Assembly: GCA_028829895.1 (NCBI GenBank)
Contig: CM054179.1
Span: 73,969,544 to 74,033,543 of the forward strand
DNA: 64,000 nucleotides
Direction of reading: 5' to 3'
Source of the DNA: Sinotaia quadrata
Lineage: Eukaryota; Mollusca; Gastropoda; Architaenioglossa; Viviparidae
This document shows positions 46,101 through 56,500 of this stretch, piece by piece; the stretch's first letter is position 1; each line of letters starts with the position of its first letter. The notes under the pieces were generated by a model. That model searched no databases and was not told the origin of the DNA. It saw only the letters and a list, made by a program, of their open reading frames with translations. Position numbers and translations under genes: made by a program.

Positions 46101-47476
46101 GATGGACAGAATTCAAAAGTGACCATAGAACAGTTTTTGTATTTAAAGGTTTCCATTTGAGATTGTTAAAATAGTACAACTTTAGTATGTTTAGTGATTT
46201 GTTTGTTGACTTTTTGGTGTGCTAGATCTTTGAATCATGGAGGACCATGATTATTTTTAGTAGGGGGGAATAATGTAGCCCTTGTTAGTTTAGGTATTTG
46301 TGTGTGTGTGTGTAGCGTTTGTTCTGCCGTGCAGCAAAGTAGGTCATCGGCCGCTAGTGTGAATCACCGGTGAGTGCGTGCTTTTATTGTTTATGACCAC
46401 TCCCTTTGTTTTAAAGCGCGCGCTATATTGACGCTAGCTGTGTTAGAGTGCATATTTTTATTGTTATACTGTTTTACTGCTTCCTTTAGTTTTAAAGCGC
46501 GCCCTATATTGGCGTTAGCTGTGTTAGAGTGCGTGCCTTTACTGTTATATATTGTTTTAGGTAGTTAGTGAGTGAAGTTAATATTTATATATTTAGAAAG
46601 GAGGTAGTTTATATTTTTAATTGATGTATTTTTGTATGATGATTAATGTTATTGTATTTGTGTATTTTGCAATTTATGTGTGTGTGAATGCTTTTCCTGA
46701 AGCCCGCCAACACAGATTTTATTTTATTAAAGGTTTAATTCTTTAGATTATATATATGACAAGATCTGTATATTAAAGTATAATTAAAGTAGTTTCACTG
46801 TATATTTGAATTATTATGTAATTGTTAGGCATATAGTTATAATTGTTAGTTGAAAGCAAGTAAAGAAACACAAAAGTTATTTTTAGAAGCCTTTTTACAC
46901 TAGATTTTCATTTTCATAACCCGTGGGCTTCGGGGAGGCCCGCTCCAATAGGATATAATGAGCGTGTGTGGTTTGATTGAGTGTCGTTCCGTCTGTCTGC
47001 CTCTGAGAGTCTGTCTCTGAGGACCTGTCTACATACAAATAAAGACCATGTAACAGCAACCAGGCGTTGTTAACTCTGTTATCATGACTGCCGTCCATCA
47101 TCGTCGTTCGTCAGTCTTGTCTCACTGTGTATGACCCAGGGTACTACCACTCTGGATCTCCATCCACTTCATAATAATATACTAATTTAATAGGCATAAA
47201 ATTAATTAAAAAATTTACAAGTTTAGAATATTTCCAATCCATTTTAGATATCTATAAACTTTCATGTCTTCTTCTACATATAGGTATTTTAAATAATATT
47301 TTATAAATTCATAATTAGCACAAATTGGACTAAACATATTTCACTTGTGAAAGTATTATCCTGGCCAAACAGTACTGTTTATTTGTTACATTTGCTGACA
47401 AGTCAAGCAAGAAGATTGTCAATGGCATCAAGAAATACACATATAAAGAAGGTTGGTGAATTTTAAATATTGTTCT

Positions 47477-47509
<33 letters not shown>

Positions 47510-50500
47510 GTAGTAAATTATCTAACTTTTACAACTAAAGTTTTGTTTAATGATAATATAAAGATTTCATAAAGGGTGTTTTGTTTATTAAAAATTTGTG
47601 CAATTGGCTATTTTTTTACTAGAAATAATAACAGTTTGAAACTTTTAATAGATAATTTCTGAAAACTTTATAATAGGTTGCTCACTCATTTTTTTCTACT
47701 TGATATTGTACAGATCTTTTAAGATCAAAATATGTGTTCTGATAAAATAAGGTGGTACAGAAAAAGTTTGAGATTTCAATTTAGTGTCGAGTACAAGTAA
47801 AATACAAGTCCACATTTTAAATTAACATACTCAGATACAACAAGAAAAAAAGATATGGTGCAGAATTCAAATTTCAGTTTATTATAAATTGCAATGGAAA
47901 ACATGCTTTAGTTTCATAAAATTGCTTACAAAATGTAACAAAGTGAAATATTCATGGCATCATAGCATAATCAACTGATGAACAAAGTATATCCAGAATG
48001 CATATTATTAAATGTCATGTAGTTAATGCCTATTTTTTCCGTAGGCACAGTAACAACATTGAAGAAATTATTTGAAGCTGATAATGGCCATTTCAATAAA
48101 TTTTAACCAAAGTGTTATATAGAAAACATAAAAGACAAATTGTCATGTCTCTTAAACTATGCTGCATACAGAAGTTATGTTTAATAATTTATTTAGTTTA
48201 CATTTTTGATTTTATTATAATTTTTCTCTTTATTAAGAAAATGAAAATGGATAGATTGCACATCTCTGAAACTATATATAACAGAGTTGTGGCTCACCTA
48301 TTAAAATAATCAGCAGGATTTTATGCATGTAACTAAACAAAAGATTTATGCAGCATTCAATTTTTTTTTAATATTTTATAATACAAAATTTAATACTAAA
48401 ATCTTATAACTGTATTACAACTGTATGATTGGCATTAACTTAATATTGTATAATACAAAATTTAATAAACTGTATGATTGATATAAAAGCACTTTATATA
48501 CATACATACAACTGAGATACATAATGATGTTGGACACTTATCATTACTGATTATATCTACAAACAAAAAAAACAAACACCCCAAACCCAAAACATATTGT
48601 ATTCTGATGGTTTTGTGACCACACATTAAATCACTAAAAATGTAAAACTTTATTGTTAAAAAGAATTGCTTAAAAGAACTGAAAATTTAAGAACTGTTTT
48701 TCAAACAATGTTTACCTAGACTTCTAGAGTTATATTTTCTTGTTTAAATTATCGATGTTTTAAAACTATTTTTCTTAAATATTAAATTTTCTCCCATTAC
48801 TGAAATTAAATGAGAAAATAAAACAATATGTATAAGTATGATCTGCATCTTTAAAACTAAATATTTCAAGAAAATAGAATGTTTCCAAATCTTTGTAAAA
48901 GAGTTACTCCAAGTTTGTCCTGTATTAGAATGTGTTAGCTCTGAAACTGTCAATAAATTCTAGTTTTAAAAGAAAATGCTTTCAAATTAATTAAGTAAAT
49001 AAAAATAAACATTAACAAATGTTTATGAATAAATCTTAACAATAAGTGGTTTGAACTGATCGTATGGGGCTGAATAATCAGCGTTAGAGTCTCAGAAATG
49101 TAAACTATGGCTAAGGACGATAATACAGAGTTTTCAATTTAGCTAGAACTGCTATTGTGTTGTGTTTTTACAAAGATATTGAACTGCTGAATAAAATTAT
49201 ATTTTCCATGATTTTATGTGAAATATTTCACACACAAAAATTGTCTCACACTATTTACTTTTTTTTTTTTTTTATGTTAATAGTATACAAATATGAGTGT
49301 GTAGAGTTATCTCTCCTCTTTTTAATGGACTAATCAGAATTTAGGTCACTTGCCCAGTTTATATTTATTTTGTATATACTTCATGCATGAAAGTTTAATT
49401 TCAGTTTGGACAATTCACATTTATTTAAAATAAAGTATTTATTGGTTTAACACTATTATTTTTACACAAAGAGCCTAGAGTGTGGAGAGTTTTAATTTTG
49501 TCATCGTTTTTTTTTCTGTAATAGAATTAATCCCACACTTTTGTGTTTGTATTGTAGGGTTTTTCCTTCATTATTATTTTTCTAATGTATGCATAAATAG
49601 ATCAGTGGTCACCACTCAACCCTGAAGGAAAGAGGCAGTATGACAGAGATTTCCTAATTATGCTTCAAGGAAATCCAGAATCTTGTTTGCGTCCAGCAAA
49701 TCTTCCAGACTTACCAGATATAGTCCTTGATAAGGTGAGAATTTCTGCTCTATTCAGGCATTGGTCTTTTTATATGGCATAATCGTAAATAATCAGTTGA
49801 CTTAATTTTGTTTAATATCTTCCATTTTTTATCATTTTTCGGATGGACAGTTTGTAAGCATTATGCTTATCATTCAAAGTAAAATGAAGTGTTGATAATA
49901 AATTATTTTAACAACTGCAGATTGTGACTGTTTAATGGATTGATGTGTTTCAGCCTTCACCTCTCAAGGTTATGGCAAATTTGAGTACCAAATCATTCCC
50001 AGACTTCACTCCAGGCTTTTTTGTGAAAACAAACCAAAGGGTAAGATTAAAGTTACTTATTATTTTGCAATTGCACTAATGCATTCCTGCTTCCTGGTAG
50101 AAAATTAAGTGTCTAAATATTTAGCTAAAGCATTACCCTTTCTTTTTTTTTTTAAGCAGGGTTTTTAATTAAGAAAATTACATTTTGGTTAAGTTATTAA
50201 ACAGATCGTTGTCTTTGAAACAAAGTACATCTCAACCGGAAGTGCCTGCACCTCTGTTTAGCAGCCATTCGAACCAAGATTTTTATCAGGCCTAACAAGT
50301 TTTTATGCCGATTTTGATTTGTTTGGTGGATCCTAACTAACGAACTTTATTATGTAATTGATTAGAATTTAATCTATGAAATTCAACTAGCCCCTACTGA
50401 AATTTTGGATGTGACCATATGATAATAAAAGAAACAGTGAAGAACTTTGTTATATTTAACCTGTTGCCCGACACTAGCCCTTATAAATCCTCACGACGTC

Positions 50501-53500
50501 ATGTTTTCTTCTTTCATTAACCCTGATAAGGGCGCTTGCTCAGTGTAAGCGATGCTACATTTAAAAAAATAACAATAACCGAGAAAGATATGTTTGGGTT
50601 CAGCAGCCAATCTGCTCTAAATTGGTTAACTATTTTTAGAAAGGTCATATCATTAAAAGTTTGTTAATCCCCAGTCACCCCATGCTTATCAAAGTTGAGC
50701 CGCCATTTTGAACCAAAGTTTTTGATAGCATGGTACATTTCGAGTTATATTTATATATATTAAAAAATGTATATCTCTCAAAAAGACATTTTGCTCCAAA
50801 GGTCATTCCCTTCTAAAAAGTTTAGTTAATCTAAGTTTTTAAAATTTGGGATAACAGCTTCTAAAAAAGCAGTCAAAAAGTTAGATATTTATATATTATA
50901 TTTTTAATTTAAGTATTTTATTATTTTTGATTTAGTATGATATTTAAAAAAAACAACTTCATAACTTTCAAATTTATTTCATCGGCTATTTCTAGATATT
51001 TTTTATTTATTTATTTTTTACATGTAAAATGTATATATTTTAATATGGAGTTTGAAATAATACATATTTTAAAATTTATAACATGAAAATTAAGCAAGAT
51101 ACTTTAAAACAAATTATTTCTTATGACAAAGGAAACATATTACAAATGTTAAAAATTAAGAGTGATATCCTTCAGCCTTATATGTAGTGACCATTAATCA
51201 GAGCAAAGTATATTGAACAAATACTTCAGAATTGTAATAAAGTTGAAATTATTTGCAATAATTAGACATTTCTCTTAAATAAAGCAGATTCTTTTAGAAC
51301 AAATTGAATTTCACACAAACCTATGACTGACTCTATCCTACATGCAACAATTCAACTTTCAAGTAGTCTAATGCTGTGAATGTGAAATTTAAGCCCACTT
51401 GCCATTTGGATTTTGCCTATTTGCCCCTGTTCAAATAGTAACTAGTTGTTAGTCGTCACATCTCATAACATGGAAATCTCAGAATGTGGAATGCAATGCA
51501 TGATGTGCAAGTGGAACATCGATCATCGTTCCTATTTAATATGAGGCGCAAATGCCTTCCATGCAGATCACAGACCTATATGCACACAATCTGCCGGATG
51601 CTTTAGCCCAGAAACCACAGGTGGACTGAAACTAGCCCCAAAACCTGTAAGCAGCCATAATTACCCACGAAATGGTACTCAAAGTAGCCCAATTTGACGG
51701 TAAACCTGCGGACCTGGCAACACTGCGCTCTATTCAGGCATTGGTCTTTTTATATGGCATAATCGTAAATAATCAGTTGACTTAATTTTGTTTAATATCT
51801 TCCATTTTTTATCATTTTTCGGATGGACAGTTTGTAAGCATTATGCTTATCAAAGTAAAATGAAGTGTTGATAATAAATTATTTTAACAACTGCAGATTG
51901 TGACTGTATAATGGATTGATGTGTTTCAGCCTTCACCTCACAAGGTTATGGCAAATTTGAGTACCAAATCATTCCCAGACTTCACTCCAGGCTTTTTTGT
52001 GAAAACAAACCAAAGGGTAAGATTAAAGTTACTTATTATTTTGCAATTGCACACAATCTGCCGGATGCTTTAGCCCAGAAACCACGGGTGGACTGAAACT
52101 AGCCCCAAAACCTGCAAGCAGTCATAATTACCCACGAAATGGTACTCAAAGTAGCCCAATTTGACGGTAAACCTGCCGACCTGGCAACACTGGGAAGGAT
52201 AAAATCCTATTGAAAGTCTAGCTTAATCTATGGATTCAGCTGAAATACAATACAGTCAGCATTAACATTTAAGTATGCATCTTTAATAAAACAACTGTGA
52301 AACTGATACAAAAGCAGTCATCTTGAATGGTTAACCAAAATAAATATCTATCTCTTAAGAAATGTGATGTGTTAAAATGAGCTACAATAGCATCCATATC
52401 AGTCATTAGGGAATAACTTGCAACTTTATTATAAGAGGCCTTTTCAAAAAATTTTTTTATCACAGGCTGTATCTTTGATGACTTGTCAGAGAGTAGTCTG
52501 CCCCAGTATCATTCTTGCTTCATGTAATCTCATGACGTTGCATGCTAGGTTTATGTACTTGTGTAGTTTTTATGAAGAGATCAGCTTTCATGGACATTTT
52601 CTTGTATTGCTGATGGTTCCACGCATTCCTGTTATTTTTTTTTCTGTTATTGAGTTATTGATATTATTTGTTTCATTTCTTTTGGCTAGCTAATGCAATT
52701 GCTGTTTTTCTTCTTTGTTGACTAAATAGTTTCATGGCTAACTACATGCTATGGGTGTGGCCATGCTGGCAAATAGTTTGACTCCCATCCCACTTTTATA
52801 GGTGCAATGTTTTATGGCAACAAAGAAAATAACTTTCGGTTCATCCCCATTAGGTGAAGTTGTTATGAACAAGTGTGAGAGTATTTAGTCAGAAAAAACT
52901 ACTCATCCACTTGGAACTGGTTTGGATTGCATCAGCAAGTTCTAACATATTCTCCACATGTTGTTTACTCCAATCTGACACTTACAAAATATCATCATAA
53001 GCAGTGCTAAAGGTTGGGTCACGTTAACATTGGCAACAAATATATATAATTATTAAGTTTAGAAATAGGGATAGGCAAATTTACTCCACCACACATAGCC
53101 TTTGATGAGGTCTTTTCTACTCTGCAGCAACTTGACAGTCTTAGGCAGACCTCACCTCACAGCTATTGAATTGTCTTATTTCTCATTCAAAATAAGAGCC
53201 TGCACCATTAGAGAATATTTAATAGTGGCCTCTCTCTTCAGGCAGGCCCATTAAACATGGCTGAAAATATGAAAGTGGTTTGAAGCAGGCGAGCCTATCA
53301 TGCCCCTTGCATCTTTCCTGTCAGTGTGCACTTATGCAAGTCTGTCCAGCTTGAGTGGGTGTGTGAATAGGTGCTGCTTGAAGACTTCTGCCACATAGGT
53401 GCCAATCAGAGAGATTTGCCTGGAAATGCTTGAGATCTCCTAGACTCTAAAATCTTGGGAACAGACAATCTTCTTGGATAAGTATGATTCTCATATCACT

Positions 53501-56500
53501 TCATGATGGTATCTCATGATCAGCATGCATGTAGGGTTGGGGGGAAATTCCTAACTCAGCCAGCTGATCAGGCAGTTTATGTTACCTTCCTAGACCTGAC
53601 TGCATTGCAACAGATGCTGCACCAACCAGCTGGAACAATTTTTTCCTTACAGATTTCTTCACTGCTGTATTATTTTTTAAGATCCTAGTATAACTCAGAT
53701 TAGCAGCAAGCACTACTTTCATCCTGACAGCTCCATTCTAGTCAGAGGAGTGTTTAAGCATGTTGTAGAGAACTCACTGAGGAAGAAGTGTTTAAGCATG
53801 TTGTAGAGCACTCACTGAGGAAGGAGTGTTTAAGCATGTTGTAGAGAACTCACTGATGAAGAAGTGTTTAAGCATGGTGTAGAGAACTTACTGAGGAAGG
53901 AGTAAGCATATTGTAGAGAACTCACTGATGAAGAAGTGTTTAAGCATGTTGTAGAGAACTCACTGAAGAAGGAGTGTTTAAGCATGTTGTAGAGCACTCA
54001 CTGAGGAAGGAGTGTTTAAGCATGTTGTAGAGAACTCACTGAGGAAGAAGTGTTTAAGCATGATGTAGAGAACTCACTGAGGAAGAAGTGTTTAAGCATG
54101 CTGTAGAGCACTCACTGAGGAAGGAGTGTTTAAGCATGCTGTAGAGTACTTGCTGGATATTCTGAGGAGGCTGATAGGTGGGCTGAATTGCTCAAACAAA
54201 CGGCCATCTACAGTCTTCCATCCAGTCCTGAATTACTGGTTCTTTGAGCATGGGATTTATTAAATCATTGCTGTGAAGGAAGTCATTTAATGGCCCAGAA
54301 GTGGTCTGCACTGCAAAGGTAAAAGATCTGACACTTTAAATATTTATCAGGCGAAATAGAGAATCATTTTTGTGGTGTTGTGTTGGTATTTTACTGGTGA
54401 ATATAACCAATTTCTTCTCCTGCCTGTTTGAAGTCAGAAAACTGACAGGTCCTAAGTTTAAAGGTCATAGGTCTGTATTTGCTGGCACTTTAGACACTTC
54501 ACTGGACTAGACACTTCAATAGAGTAGACATTTCCTGTAAAAGATCAATGGGATTTTCTTGCTAGTTGAGAGAGAGAAGGACCCATGACTGTCCTGTCTT
54601 CACAGGCTAGATTTTGGGAATAGTTTTGGATTATCTAAATTCCAGTATGCTTGATCCTCTGGAGGTGAAAGAATGTAAAATTCTATTAAAACTTAGTTCT
54701 TAGGATGTCCTGCTGCATTATGCAGTAAGTTTAATTCATGCTTTTCTGGAGTTTCAGCTAATTACAAATATAACTTTTAGAAATGGATGTACCTTTTTCT
54801 GGCAAAGAACAGACTCCCTAATCATGATATTATGTTTTTCTGCCAGTCACTGTCATGTAATACCTAGTTCCTAAAATTGGCTTAAAGAAATATAAATTCT
54901 GCTGATTAAATGTCTAGACATTTTCTGCCTCTCCCCTCACATGATAGATAATTAATTAACATTAAACATTGTCATCCTGGCAATTCAAGTTATTAGGAAT
55001 ACATATAAAAAACATGTTCTATATGCTTGCCAAGACAATTAAGAACACAAATTAGAGCCATTTGATTACACAATTAAGAGTTTGTTCCCCTGCATTCTTG
55101 CTTGTTGTCGCGGGGTGGCAGTCGCCGTTAATTGTTGTTGTTGTCTGACTGTCGCTGGCCTCTCCTTCTCGGTCAAAGGGGGGGTGTCAAGTCAGATACC
55201 GCGACTTGCTGAGCCCACACCGAATGACTTAAGTTGTTAAAAATAAATCACTCTCACATACAAATACCAATGATGTTCTTATGGGGAAATAATTTTATTC
55301 TGCATGTGGGGCAAAGTGTGAGAAATCAGCATGTATGTATGAATGTGGGGTGAATGTATTGTGAGGGACGAACAGAACGAACAAACAAACAACCGCACCA
55401 ATGCACTTGCACAACAGAGAGAGAAAAACCCAACTCTTGTTGAAGAGTAAAAAAAAAGAAATTTATTCTAATAAATTGGGGGCTAACTCTCTCGTACGGT
55501 GTTAGTCATTCATTCTGAAAAACATCCACTCAGCAACATTCATGGGATAGGGGTACCAGAGCGATGGATATGATAAAAAATTAAAATAAAGTGAAATAAT
55601 AAACAAATTCAATAATACTATATCTAATGGTGAAGATCACAATGACCCTACCAAATGATATACAATAAAGGGCGGTGATGACCGCATAAGCTAATGTTAA
55701 AGCTAATAGTTTTTCACTATTTATAAAACCAGATTGATGGGTGAAAACCCAAAGTTAATGATTATAAATGTCTTAAATATTTAGGGTGAAAAAGGAAACC
55801 CAATTATCAGCTTACTAAATACTTATAAGAAAATGTTTATGCAATATTAATGTCAAATGTTTACAGGAAAAATGTTTCTATAAATAAATAAATGTCAATA
55901 ATGTTCCAAAGTTCTAAATAATTACTAAACTAATCTAAACTACCTACCTAAATGAATGCACCACTAAATAAATCTAACCTACTTACTAAAGTGAATGTTG
56001 AAAAGGAAAAACACAGACGTCTGTGTGAAGAAGAAAATGTAGTCAAGCTTGCCAACACACTGGCGAAGAGAATCACGGGTGATATCTCGGCCCCGTAGAT
56101 AGATAACGATGTACGTGGTACATGAATTCAATGACGAGTTGACGAAGATCCGTCAGGCCTCGTTGACTGGCCTCCCTTGCTGAACAGCAAAAGAAAGCCC
56201 CCCTCCCGCCCTGAAAAGAGCGGAGAGAAGACGGTGAAAAACCGGAGTGTAAATGAAGGTGTGCCCCGTAGACTTGTCTCAGAATCCCCAGTCTGTGTGT
56301 AGCCCTGGTTCCTGCCGACAATCTAGGGGAGGGTGCCCGTCGTGTGGCTGGGTGGGTAGAAGCCAGCTGGTCCTATCCCACGAAGACTGCAAAGTCTTGA
56401 CAACGAAGGGTGAGCACTCTTGTACTCCTATTTTGCTAATTACGAAAAATTAGACAAAATGGACGGCGCCAGAACGTGACGATAAAAAAACGTCTAAGCT

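Noticed and set aside
47403..52016. That copy B is the ordinary eIF4G gene
   Set aside because: No MIF4G or MA3 exons occur downstream, and the terminal exon matches copy A. Only the eIF4E-binding neighbourhood resembles eIF4G.
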